From: an uncultured Methanomassiliicoccales archaeon
Lineage (GTDB): Archaea > Thermoplasmatota > Thermoplasmata > SG8-5
Assembly: GCA_938004075.1 (NCBI GenBank)
Contig: CALKWP010000061.1
Coordinates: 1 to 7,976, forward strand
Length of the DNA stretch: 7,976 nucleotides
Direction: 5' to 3'
Below are positions 1 through 7,694 of the stretch, one piece after another. The stretch's first letter is position 1; each line of letters begins with the position of its first letter. The position numbers were made by a program, and so were the translations under genes. The notes beneath the pieces are model-generated. The model did not search any database and was not told the DNA's origin. It saw only the letters and a program-made list of their open reading frames with translations.

Positions 1-3000
1 GTATGCTGCCGCTCGGGTTGCCTGAAACGCTCAGCGAGCCGTATCTCTGCACGCCGAACTCGGCATAACTGGCATTCTGGGCTTCTGATGTGCCGGTGTC
101 CATCAGAAGCATCTTTAGGTCCCATGAGTTTGCATCGTCCAGGCCCACATTCTTGTCCCAGGATATGGCAGGGCTCCAAGCTCCGTCACCGGGTGCGGAG
201 GCAGTTTGCTTTCCGAAGGTCACATTTATGTAAACGCGGTGGCTGAGGCCGTCCAAGCCGTAAGCTGCAGGGTCCTCCCAGTAGCTGTGGAGGGCGAATT
301 CCTGCACACCTCCGACTGGTGAAGGGTAATTCATTGTGGCGATTCCGGTGTTTGGGAAGTAACTTACGTTGAACTGCCTTGTGCGCAGGGCATCGGATGT
401 CCAGGTCATGTCGCCCGGATTGGAATTGGTTCCCACAAGGCCGGCATCGAACCAGCACTGGACATGGATTCCGAGGCTGATGTCCCAGTAGTCCGTACCG
501 CCCCGGGTGTAATTCGCCTCCAGGCCGAAAGTGTATGTGGAATCCGCCTCGACCTGTGTGTTCAGCGTTGATAGCCTGGCAGGGTCGGATTGCTTCCACA
601 TTGCGATGCCGAACACATGCGGGAACTCGGAACTGACTATCAGTTCGGTGCTCTGGTCCTTCTCCTCTGTGTTGACGCGAATGCTTCCGGCGCCGGAGGG
701 GATGAACAGCCACTTCGGACTTGATGGGGGCTTGAAGGCACATGTGTAGTAGAAGCCAGCCATGCCATTGTACCCCTCTATGATCTGGGGATTCGTGTGA
801 TAGTAGCGCCAGTACATCTTGGAGGTCGAGTAGGTCCCGACAATGGCTGCCTCGTTCCAGCCATCGGTGTCCCATGAAACGTCCTTGTAATTGTTCGAGA
901 AGGAAGATTCCTCCAGCTCGTACCGCATGGTCCCGTTGCCCCAATGGCCGTATGGCCAGACCTTGATGAATAGCCCCTCGTCCCCCACTGCAAGACCGTA
1001 GTCGTACAGCTCGTTCCAGGCCAGGGACCTTATGAAGCAATCCATGGTCAGCCCGGGCGCTATATACCTGTAGGCGGAGTTAGTCTCCGAAAGGGGTGTT
1101 GGTTGGGTATAGTAGAGAACTGGAACGGCCTCAAGTCCATTGTACCCTGCAAGGTAGAAGCGGCCGTCTGTCGGGTTGAAGTCTATCGAGTCGATGATGG
1201 AAACATCGAACGAGCCAGAGTATATAGGCAGCCAGCTGGAACCATCGTGGTAAAAGACATAATCGCAACTGTTGCCGGCACATAAGGGGTTCCCGTAATC
1301 GTCAACAGCGATCGCGAAGAGGTCCGGGGAAGACGGCGGGCTGTTAACCACGATGAGCGCGTCGCTTTCCTTGGGCACATATTTGTAAACATTTGTTGGT
1401 GGGGCGCCTGACCAGTCGCCCGCGATCCAGAATACGTCACGATAACCGATTATTGTGGGCTCGGTGTAGGTCACGGTGAGCCTAGGCCTTGTCATCGTGC
1501 TGGGGCTCTCCGAGCTGTCGAACCATTTTATCGAGCCGAACTGACTTTCAGAGCCAGCCAGCAACCAGCCATGGTTCAGGGAAGGTGTGTCGAGCCATGC
1601 CTGGACATCTGTTTTTAATGCCGCATCGTTCCATGAATGCCACCCTTCTGTGCTTACCAAATTGTGGCCAGATATCGAACCGAAATCGCCGCCCATAGTG
1701 CTCCATGACTCATCGGTATAATAACGGTGAGACCATGTTGCATCGCCATTCAATGCCAAAGCCCCCATATCCTCCCAGTTCACTGCATCAGATGGCTGTT
1801 CGCCCCATTCGTATTGCACTGGGTACAGCCATGTTTCATAGAGGATTCCGTCCTGCCAGTTGCTGCAATACAAGTCCAGCGAGACGGATTCGATGCGTGA
1901 GTATCTGGGGATGGCACTGGCAATGTCGAACTCCAGCAGCGTGCGCATCCTGTCGCCTCCCATTGTCTTCCCAGCAAGCAGATATTGGCCCCCGCCGTTC
2001 GCGAGGTTGCCGGCTGCGCTGTATATTGTTGTGTCCTTGGAAGGAGATATCGCCACGGTGGTGCCGGAAACCCCTCCGGTCAACGAAGAATATGTGCGGA
2101 ACATCCAGTCATAGTAATTCTCATATGTCCAGATGCCGCCATTGAATCTCATAGCAATCCCGTTCTCATAGGTCATTGCCTGGTCGATGAACCAGTATTG
2201 GCCGTAGGATGAATCGAATATCTCGCAGGTGATCCAGTATGTGTTCCCTGGTGCCAGGGAGGTGGGAGTTTGGAGTATGCATCGGACCCATTCAGCATCT
2301 GCTTCCGGTATATCTGCTTGGTAGATGTATCCGTATGAACCGGAAGACACTGGCATTCCCGGTTGGCCGGCACCATCCAATCTTATCTCGATGAAGAAAT
2401 AATCTCCCAGCCCTATCGCAGTTTTGTACATGAGAAACTCTACCGCCTCGATCGTGTCGGCCACGGGGATAAAACTCTGGGCCCATCCTGTATATCCGCA
2501 GACATAGTTAGCCCCAGCATTGCCCATGTATTCGTCGGACTGGTCTATCGTACCGGTGCCGCCGTCTGTCTGGGTGAACCAATCGATTGCCAATCGCATG
2601 AGGTTGGATGCATATGACTGGGACAATGTCTCGAGCGGGAAGCCGAGATAGACCGTCTTGAATGTGCCTGAATCGTACCTGAGGCCTGTGGTCATCCACT
2701 CGCTCATGTCGTTTCCGCATTCGAAGCATGGGGTGCCATAACCGCCCGCCGTCAGCCTATCAGTGTATCCCAGAGGGGATCCGCCCCAATTATACGCTGA
2801 CCAGTCCTGGCTGGAGAATCCCAGCGAGCCGAACACTGCGTCGGCAGCCACAGGTTCGGCACCGTACTCGTAATTCGTGTTCATGAACAATCCCCCGGCC
2901 CCGAGGTAGTCCACAGCCAGGGATCCGGGTGAGAAGGCGTGGTAGTCTGAGAATCGTGTATTGGAAAGGAAGAAGTTCCCGCCGCCGTTGAGATATTGCT

Positions 3001-3550
3001 TTATCTCCTCAGCATCGGCCGAATTCAATGCATCCCCCGGGCCATACCAACCGTTCATGTCCCTTGTGGCGACCCAAATGACCACATCGTAAGGAGCCAT
3101 GTCCGCGTCGGTGGGCTTTCCCTTTATCCAGTACGATGGATCCCCCTCCTCCCATACAGTCCATATGTCCAGGTTAACATTCAGGCCTGTGAAAATGTCC
3201 TGATAAAATGATGGCAAGCCGTCATGGCTGTAGTCGGCGTTCACTATCAGGACCTTGGGAAAATCATAAACTGGCTCCGAAAAATAATCCACAGCACGGA
3301 GGCTCTGCTGGTGATTGCCGCCGTTGTCTATTGGCCAATAAGTGTCGTTGTTCGGGTAGTACGCATATGCGTTTGTGCTCAGTGACGCAGCTTCGTGCCC
3401 GACAACAACGGCCATTGTGCCTGCCTCGTTCCAAGCGGTATCGTAGGCGATGAATGTGCTCGGCAGGCCGTTGTTGGACAATTGCTGTATGAATGCAGCT
3501 TGCGCACCGTCGCTGGCGATCATCCCGAAGCTTATGCTCACCATCATGAC
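1..3550 (-). repeat. Diverged direct repeat, downstream copy (gene B body)
   Basis: Gene B repeats the coding DNA of gene A in the same direction, with an offset of 4000 near the 5' end and about 4024-4027 near the 3' end; small indels make up the difference. An exact 21-base match lies at 3509-3529 and 7509-7529, and other near-identical patches lie for example around 3400-3480 against 7400-7480 and 534-560 against 4561-4587. This marks an old gene duplication rather than a mobile element: no terminal inverted repeats or transposase are present. Confidence 0.85.
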
Positions 3551-3595
3551 CGCCAGAGCGGCTGACGCGATTCTCATTTTTGTTTCAGATGCCAT
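1..3595 (-). CDS. Giant secreted multidomain protein, DNRLRE and beta-propeller-like (gene B, C-terminus beyond window)
   Basis: An unbroken frame of 1198 codons runs from ATG at 3595 to base 2 and is still open at the edge. No stop or frameshift was met on reading it through. The start is supported by GGAG eight bases upstream; the ATG at codon 7 has no such site. Residues 1-33 form a signal peptide ending in AQA. One propeller-like blade (AWNEAGTMAVVVG) lies near 53-66. A GATase-like region follows at about 113-340, with YDVVIW, YLNGGGNFFLSN and a C290-x-x-C293 pair. An AQSF beta-sandwich lies at about 350-502. A DNRLRE-type domain lies at about 512-711, with RTLLEFDIASAIP, DVQAWL, NHGWLLAG and RPRLTVTYTEP. 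Propeller-like blades occupy about 716-985, with DFNP, SLAWNELYDYGLAVG and SWDTDGWNEAAIVG. The rest is beta-rich. It is a clear paralog of the upstream gene, which suggests about 140 residues are missing. Function is unknown; an exported binding, adhesion or matrix protein is inferred. No enzyme motif is seen. Confidence 0.95.
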   Translation of the reverse strand, partial: MASETKMRIASAALAVMMVSISFGMIASDGAQAAFIQQLSNNGLPSTFIAYDTAWNEAGTMAVVVGHEAASLSTNAYAYYPNNDTYWPIDNGGNHQQSLRAVDYFSEPVYDFPKVLIVNADYSHDGLPSFYQDIFTGLNVNLDIWTVWEEGDPSYWIKGKPTDADMAPYDVVIWVATRDMNGWYGPGDALNSADAEEIKQYLNGGGNFFLSNTRFSDYHAFSPGSLAVDYLGAGGLFMNTNYEYGAEPVAADAVFGSLGFSSQDWSAYNWGGSPLGYTDRLTAGGYGTPCFECGNDMSEWMTTGLRYDSGTFKTVYLGFPLETLSQSYASNLMRLAIDWFTQTDGGTGTIDQSDEYMGNAGANYVCGYTGWAQSFIPVADTIEAVEFLMYKTAIGLGDYFFIEIRLDGAGQPGMPVSSGSYGYIYQADIPEADAEWVRCILQTPTSLAPGNTYWITCEIFDSSYGQYWFIDQAMTYENGIAMRFNGGIWTYENYYDWMFRTYSSLTGGVSGTTVAISPSKDTTIYSAAGNLANGGGQYLLAGKTMGGDRMRTLLEFDIASAIPRYSRIESVSLDLYCSNWQDGILYETWLYPVQYEWGEQPSDAVNWEDMGALALNGDATWSHRYYTDESWSTMGGDFGSISGHNLVSTEGWHSWNDAALKTDVQAWLDTPSLNHGWLLAGSESQFGSIKWFDSSESPSTMTRPRLTVTYTEPTIIGYRDVFWIAGDWSGAPPTNVYKYVPKESDALIVVNSPPSSPDLFAIAVDDYGNPLCAGNSCDYVFYHDGSSWLPIYSGSFDVSIIDSIDFNPTDGRFYLAGYNGLEAVPVLYYTQPTPLSETNSAYRYIAPGLTMDCFIRSLAWNELYDYGLAVGDEGLFIKVWPYGHWGNGTMRYELEESSFSNNYKDVSWDTDGWNEAAIVGTYSTSKMYWRYYHTNPQIIEGYNGMAGFYYTCAFKPPSSPKWLFIPSGAGSIRVNTEEKDQSTELIVSSEFPHVFGIAMWKQSDPARLSTLNTQVEADSTYTFGLEANYTRGGTDYWDISLGIHVQCWFDAGLVGTNSNPGDMTWTSDALRTRQFNVSYFPNTGIATMNYPSPVGGVQEFALHSYWEDPAAYGLDGLSHRVYINVTFGKQTASAPGDGAWSPAISWDKNVGLDDANSWDLKMLLMDTGTSEAQNASYAEFGVQRYGSLSVSGNPSGSI
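3497..3595 (-). other. Sec signal peptide of gene B
   Basis: The 33 N-terminal residues have a short charged start (MASETKMR), a hydrophobic stretch (IASAALAVMMVSISFGMIA) and a small-residue end AQA before AFIQ. This is the form of a type I signal peptide with an AxA site. No Cys follows, so a lipoprotein is unlikely. The cleavage position is a prediction by eye. Confidence 0.8.
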
Positions 3596-3599
3596 ATGC

Positions 3600-6500
3600 T
3601 CAACTCCATAGGGTTATCGTGACTGTCGCTCTGTAAACACCTTCGGGCGTACCCACTGGAACTTCAACCGCCCACCAGACTTGAGTTACCTCGAAAGCCT
3701 CCGGTGTTATCGCCGCGGTGTAATCCGAGTACATCGGTCCGGAAGTAACTGTTCCGCTTCCGACTGGTTGTATCCATGTAACTCCTGTGCCCCATATCAG
3801 CATCTGGGCATCGGGGCCGGTTACTTGCGTCCAGGAAGAAATCATGGAGTTGGAGCCGTCCGCGTTTGAATGGTCATTCCATACCTGAACATACCCAACC
3901 GAGATGAATTTCGTCGGGTCGCCGTCCTTCAAAAGGTTCGGGATTGAGACGTTCAGCTTGTACTGGGAATTGGTCGAATAATAGATTGTTGTCGGCTCGG
4001 AAAGGCCCTGCACGGACCCTGGGGGAATGCTGCCGGATGGATTTCCGGATGTCGAGATGGATGCATACCTCTGCATGCCGAACTCGTTGTAGGTGATGTT
4101 CCTGGCAGCAGTAGAGCCCTGGTCGTACAGCCAGAGCCGAATGTCCCATGTAAAGGCGTCATTCAGCGCAAATGCTCGGTCCCATATGTTGTTCAAACCG
4201 GCGGGGGTTCCTGCACCGCTCGCCATTGTTGTCTGGGGGCCGAATGTGAGGTTGATGTACAGCCTGTGGCTGAAGCCATCCGTGCCGTAGGTTGCCGGAT
4301 CCTCCCACGTGCTGTGGATGGATATCTCCTCGCCTGCCGGGGCGACCGGTGTTGGGTAGAAAATTGCCGCCGCGCCGGTGAATATATCGTAGGAGATATT
4401 GAACTGGCTTGTCCGGTAATTGGTTGAGGTCCATGATGGGTCGCCTGGCTGTGAATTGATGCCTGTGAATCCATAATCGAACCATCCGGTAAGGTACAGA
4501 TCCAGATTCTCCCAACTATCCATACCATACTGGGTGTAATTGCCTTCGAATGCGATGGTATATGTGGAATCTGCCTCCACCTGTGTGTTCAGCGTGTTCG
4601 TGTTGGTCGTATCGCTCTGCTTCCACATCCCCATGACGAATATGTGCGGGAATTCCGAATAGACTGTGATCTCGCCGCTCTGGTCCTTCTCTTCGATGTT
4701 TACGCGAATGCTGCCGCCTGAGGAAGGGATGAACAGCCATTTTGGGCTCGATGGCGGCTTCATGGCGCATGTCCAGTAGGTGTTGCTCGAGGCTCCGGTG
4801 TAACCATCCAAAACTTGCGGATTGCTGTTGTAATAGCGCCAGTATGCCTGGAAACCCATTTTGTTCCCAACTATTCCCGCTTCGTTCCATCCATCGGTGT
4901 CCCAGGAAATGTCGTAGTAATGGTTATTGTTGTTGGAATTGATAATCTGGTATCGCAGAGTTCCATTTCCGAAAGCGTCAAATGGCCATATCTTCACAAG
5001 GTAGGTGTCGCCTCCCAGCAAACCGTAGTTATATTGATGGTTCCAGGCGATTTGGGAATCGATCGAACCGCCTAAATCAGGGAAGTAATTGAATCTGAAA
5101 CATCTGCTCTGGCCGTTAACGATTGGCAATGGGTCAGTGTAAAACGCAAAATCCATGCCGATGCCGTAAAAGCGCCTGTCAATCGGATTGAAATCTATGC
5201 CCGTGAATGTGCATAAACCGATATTGTCCGGGCTGGGGATGTCAATCCAGTTCTTTCCGTCATAATAGAACATGTATGACTGTCCAGCTCCTCCGCAGAG
5301 CGGGTTGCCAATGTCATCGACCGCCAGGGCGAAGAACTGCGGAGCCCCGGCTTGTGCATTGTTCATCGGCTTAAGGCTGAAGCTCTCGGATGGGGTGAAC
5401 CTGTAGCAAGTTGCGGGCGGATTGGGACCGTATGTGTCGCCGGCGATCCAGAACACGTCCTCGTAGCCGATTACTGTGGGTTCGGTGTAATACACTGTGA
5501 GTAGTGGCCAGCTTCCGGAGTCTGGGCTGTCCTTGCTGGTGAACCATTTCGCAGAGTAAACTTGGACTTCATCTCCCCTGAGAAGCCATCCATGATTTAT
5601 TTCTGGATGGTCAAGCCATGCTTGCACATTACCTGTCATTTCGTTTGATGTCCATGTGTAAAACGTGCCAGGACTGGTCACATATGAGGAACCAACGGAT
5701 CCCCCATAATTTCCTCCAGACATCCAGGGATCATAATCGTAATACGCATAATCCCATGTCACGTCTCCGGTCATCGCCGGGATGCCCGTCTCTTCAATGT
5801 CTGATGGGTTGGAACCGGCTTCGCCCCATTCATCCATCAGAGGTAACAAATCCACATAATACCCAAAGCTCTCGTATCCTGGGTAAGCATAGTTGCAATA
5901 CAAAATCAGGTTTGTGCCTTTTATCGTTGAATATTTCGGCAAGGCGCTGGCAATGTCGAATTCCAGCAAAGCTCTCCTATCATGGGGGTAGAAATCGGTT
6001 CCTGCTATGAGATGCTCGCCCGCCCCATTTCCGAAGTAAGTGTTCTCACTATATATTGTGGCATCTTTTATCGGATTGAAATACATCACTTTCGTGGTCG
6101 GAGCGACCGTGCCAGAAAATGTGCGGAACAGCCAGTCGTATGATAGTTCCCCGCTCCACCACATTCCATCATGCGACTCTGCGATTCCATCGTTGTAAGT
6201 TTTGTCAAAATCCGCTCCCCAGTGATGAATGGACGGGTTTCCTGAAAGCGAGCATACAATCCAGTAAGTCGTTGCCGGTATTAGGGCCGTGCTTGTGGGG
6301 AAGTCGCATCTCACCCAATCGAGCGATGTGGGTATTGCGTAGGAAGGAATGGTGCCTGTGACCAGTGGGATTCCGGGCTGCCCGAAATCATCATTGCAAA
6401 TCTGAATCTGGAATGAATCGCTGGAAGCGACATTCGCCCGCATGTAAAATTCCACAGCCGAGATGGATGTTTGCGTGGGTTTGAAGCTCTGGGCCCACTT

Positions 6501-7586
6501 ATTTGCTGGGAATGTGGTCAATTGTATCTCTCCCCAGTTGCCCATGTATTCATTTGATTGGTCCGGTGATGGCTGGCTGATCCAATCCAACATATTGTTC
6601 ATAAGCAGGTTGACATAGTAGCCTGGAAGCGTCTCCAACGGAAAGCCCAGGTACACGGTCTTGAATGTTCCGGAGTCATACCTCAGGCCGGTGTTGTCCC
6701 AGTTCGCTCCGCCAGAATCTCTGCATTGGAAGCATGTGTTTCCCAGCCCAGCGAATAGAACATCCGACTCCCAGGGGGCACCTAACCAACCATAAGTGTT
6801 CCAGTTCATCCACTCCATTGACAGGTCGCCGAATACTGGATCGCCAGATTGAGGGCGAACCCAATATTCGAACTCAGTGTTTGTATTAATCCAGTTAGCG
6901 CCCAGGTATCTGTAGGTGAAATCACCTGCATTGCCAAAGGTGTGATAGTTTGAGAAAGCGAGGTTCGAGATGAAGAAATTCCCGCCACCATCCAGATATG
7001 CGCTGATCTGCGCAACATCCGTCGGGTTCAGGGCATCGCCGGGAGCGCCAAAGTATCCTTCCATATGCCTGGACGGTATCCACACAACCAGGTCGTATTT
7101 TGCCATGTCGCCAGCTGTCGGCTTGCCCATATCAATGCTTGGATTGTCCCAGACATCCCAGATATCCACATATGCATCGAGCCCTTCGAATGCGTTGCGG
7201 TAGAATGTGATCAGGTCATTGCCTAGCCAATCCGCATCGACTAGCAGGACATTCGGCCAGTTATAAATCGGTTGCTTGAAGTAGTCCACAGCGTGAAGCT
7301 TCTGCTGGTTCCAGCCCGCATTATCAATGGGCCGGTAGGTGTCGTTGTTCGGATAATATGCGTATGCATTTGTGCCAGGTGTGCCTGAAGAGTCAAATCC
7401 CACAACAACGGCCATTGTCCCTGCATCGTTCCACGCGGTATCATACGCCACGAATGTGCTCGGCAGCCCTGTGTTTGAGAGCGGCTGTATAAAAGCGGCC
7501 TGCGCATTGTCGCTGGCGATCATCCCGAAACTCAAGCTCACGAGAGCCAAAACAATAAGGCTCGCGAATAACTTATTCGATTTCAC
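3600..7586 (-). CDS. Giant secreted multidomain protein, DNRLRE and beta-propeller-like (gene A, complete)
   Basis: The chosen start is GTG at 7586 because GGAGG lies seven bases upstream and the peptide then begins as a clean signal sequence. An in-frame ATG at 7676 lies in promoter DNA. The product has about 1328 residues. Residues 1-30 are a signal peptide ending AQA. A propeller-like blade (AWNDAGTMAVVVG) lies near 50-63. A GATase-like region lies at about 111-336, with NVLLVDADW, YDLVVW, YLDGGGNFFISN and C285-x-x-C288. An AQSF beta-sandwich lies at about 343-493. A DNRLRE-type domain lies at about 498-701, with RRALLEFDIASALP, NVQAWL, NHGWLLRG and WPLLTVYYTEP. Propeller-like blades lie at about 704-975 (GIDFNP, IAWNHQYNYGLLGG, SWDTDGWNEAGIVG). 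The beta-rich C-terminal region contains EFGMQRY, GNPSGSIPPG and a final WWAVEVPVGTPEGVY. No membrane anchor, catalytic residues or known sorting tail are visible. DNRLRE domains are known from surface and secreted proteins; the exact role here is not known. Confidence 0.97.
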   Translation of the reverse strand: MKSNKLFASLIVLALVSLSFGMIASDNAQAAFIQPLSNTGLPSTFVAYDTAWNDAGTMAVVVGFDSSGTPGTNAYAYYPNNDTYRPIDNAGWNQQKLHAVDYFKQPIYNWPNVLLVDADWLGNDLITFYRNAFEGLDAYVDIWDVWDNPSIDMGKPTAGDMAKYDLVVWIPSRHMEGYFGAPGDALNPTDVAQISAYLDGGGNFFISNLAFSNYHTFGNAGDFTYRYLGANWINTNTEFEYWVRPQSGDPVFGDLSMEWMNWNTYGWLGAPWESDVLFAGLGNTCFQCRDSGGANWDNTGLRYDSGTFKTVYLGFPLETLPGYYVNLLMNNMLDWISQPSPDQSNEYMGNWGEIQLTTFPANKWAQSFKPTQTSISAVEFYMRANVASSDSFQIQICNDDFGQPGIPLVTGTIPSYAIPTSLDWVRCDFPTSTALIPATTYWIVCSLSGNPSIHHWGADFDKTYNDGIAESHDGMWWSGELSYDWLFRTFSGTVAPTTKVMYFNPIKDATIYSENTYFGNGAGEHLIAGTDFYPHDRRALLEFDIASALPKYSTIKGTNLILYCNYAYPGYESFGYYVDLLPLMDEWGEAGSNPSDIEETGIPAMTGDVTWDYAYYDYDPWMSGGNYGGSVGSSYVTSPGTFYTWTSNEMTGNVQAWLDHPEINHGWLLRGDEVQVYSAKWFTSKDSPDSGSWPLLTVYYTEPTVIGYEDVFWIAGDTYGPNPPATCYRFTPSESFSLKPMNNAQAGAPQFFALAVDDIGNPLCGGAGQSYMFYYDGKNWIDIPSPDNIGLCTFTGIDFNPIDRRFYGIGMDFAFYTDPLPIVNGQSRCFRFNYFPDLGGSIDSQIAWNHQYNYGLLGGDTYLVKIWPFDAFGNGTLRYQIINSNNNNHYYDISWDTDGWNEAGIVGNKMGFQAYWRYYNSNPQVLDGYTGASSNTYWTCAMKPPSSPKWLFIPSSGGSIRVNIEEKDQSGEITVYSEFPHIFVMGMWKQSDTTNTNTLNTQVEADSTYTIAFEGNYTQYGMDSWENLDLYLTGWFDYGFTGINSQPGDPSWTSTNYRTSQFNISYDIFTGAAAIFYPTPVAPAGEEISIHSTWEDPATYGTDGFSHRLYINLTFGPQTTMASGAGTPAGLNNIWDRAFALNDAFTWDIRLWLYDQGSTAARNITYNEFGMQRYASISTSGNPSGSIPPGSVQGLSEPTTIYYSTNSQYKLNVSIPNLLKDGDPTKFISVGYVQVWNDHSNADGSNSMISSWTQVTGPDAQMLIWGTGVTWIQPVGSGTVTSGPMYSDYTAAITPEAFEVTQVWWAVEVPVGTPEGVYRATVTITLWS
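3604..3607 (-). promoter_or_regulatory. Ribosome binding site of gene B, inside the end of gene A
   Basis: GGAG on the minus strand lies eight bases before the ATG at 3595 and falls within the last Trp-Ser codons of gene A (TGG AGT TGA). The stop of A and the start of B are four bases apart. This favours co-transcription and translational coupling, and it fixes the start of B at the first ATG. Confidence 0.75.
4025..7550 (-). repeat. Diverged direct repeat, upstream copy (gene A body)
   Basis: This is the partner of the repeat at 1-3550. The duplicated part covers nearly the whole protein, from the end of the signal peptide to the conserved GNPSGSI segment, and it would continue beyond the left edge. 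The first part of the signal sequence and the DNA upstream of the start codon are not alike between the copies. Confidence 0.85.
7497..7586 (-). other. Sec signal peptide of gene A
   Basis: The first 30 residues from the GTG start carry two lysines (KSNK), a hydrophobic core (LFASLIVLALVSLSFGMIA) and an AQA end before AFIQ. The core differs from that of gene B, yet the segment SFGMIASD-x-AQAAFIQ is shared. Cleavage after AQA is inferred from the AxA rule. Confidence 0.82.
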
Positions 7587-7593
7587 TTCGATT

Positions 7594-7598
7594 CCTCC
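7594..7598 (-). promoter_or_regulatory. Ribosome binding site of gene A (decides the GTG start)
   Basis: GGAGG on the minus strand, within AGGGAGGAAT, lies seven bases before GTG at 7586. This strong site, with the signal peptide beginning directly after it, outweighs the longer in-frame extension to ATG at 7676. Confidence 0.8.
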
Positions 7599-7648
7599 CT
7601 GAATCTGATGCAGGCTCGACCTGATGAAATAGTGTAAGACTAGGATTC

Positions 7649-7673
7649 TATAAATAACTTCCCCTATATATAT
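7649..7673 (-). promoter_or_regulatory. Candidate archaeal TATA box(es) for gene A
   Basis: Two A/T-rich boxes face gene A on the minus strand: TATATATA at about 7673-7665 and TTATTTATA at about 7657-7649. The purine stretch GGGGAAG between them could serve as a BRE for the second box. Archaeal TATA boxes sit roughly 25 bases before the start of transcription. The second box would therefore place it near 7626 and give a leader of about 40 bases that carries the ribosome binding site. No convincing bacterial -35/-10 pair was seen. Which box is used cannot be decided from sequence. Confidence 0.5.
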
Positions 7674-7694
7674 CACGAGCGCATGCGAAGAATG

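Noticed and set aside
186..1040. A 284-residue open frame on the minus strand
   Set aside because: It is a shadow frame of gene B: Arg/His/Pro-rich, low-complexity, and without homology to the paralog. The true frame through this region aligns residue by residue with gene A.
1705..2145. A 146-residue open frame on the plus strand
   Set aside because: It lies antisense to gene B and is rich in Arg, Ser, Pro and Cys, as expected from reading codons in the wrong frame. It has no ribosome binding site and no sign of a signal or domain.
1..3595. Gene B as a frameshifted pseudogene
   Set aside because: Reading the frame from ATG at 3595 gives 1198 sense codons to the edge, with all domains intact and alignable to A.
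5618..6010. A 130-residue open frame on the plus strand
   Set aside because: It is antisense to the DNRLRE region of gene A and has shadow-like composition. The matching stretch of gene B does not keep a comparable frame.
6500..7260. An active amidotransferase or protease in the N-terminal domain
   Set aside because: No Cys nucleophile in a G-x-C-x-G setting and no convincing His/Glu partner are seen. Only the overall strand pattern resembles the family.
7587..7676. N-terminal extension of gene A to the in-frame ATG at 7676
   Set aside because: The 30 extra codons would be encoded by the TATA-rich promoter stretch and have no ribosome binding site before them. They would also put an extra segment ahead of a normal signal peptide. 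GTG at 7586 with GGAGG seven bases upstream fits better.
7680..7687. CGCATGCG palindrome as a defined operator
   Set aside because: Eight bases is short enough to occur by chance and no second copy was found near gene B. It is kept only as part of the intergenic observation.
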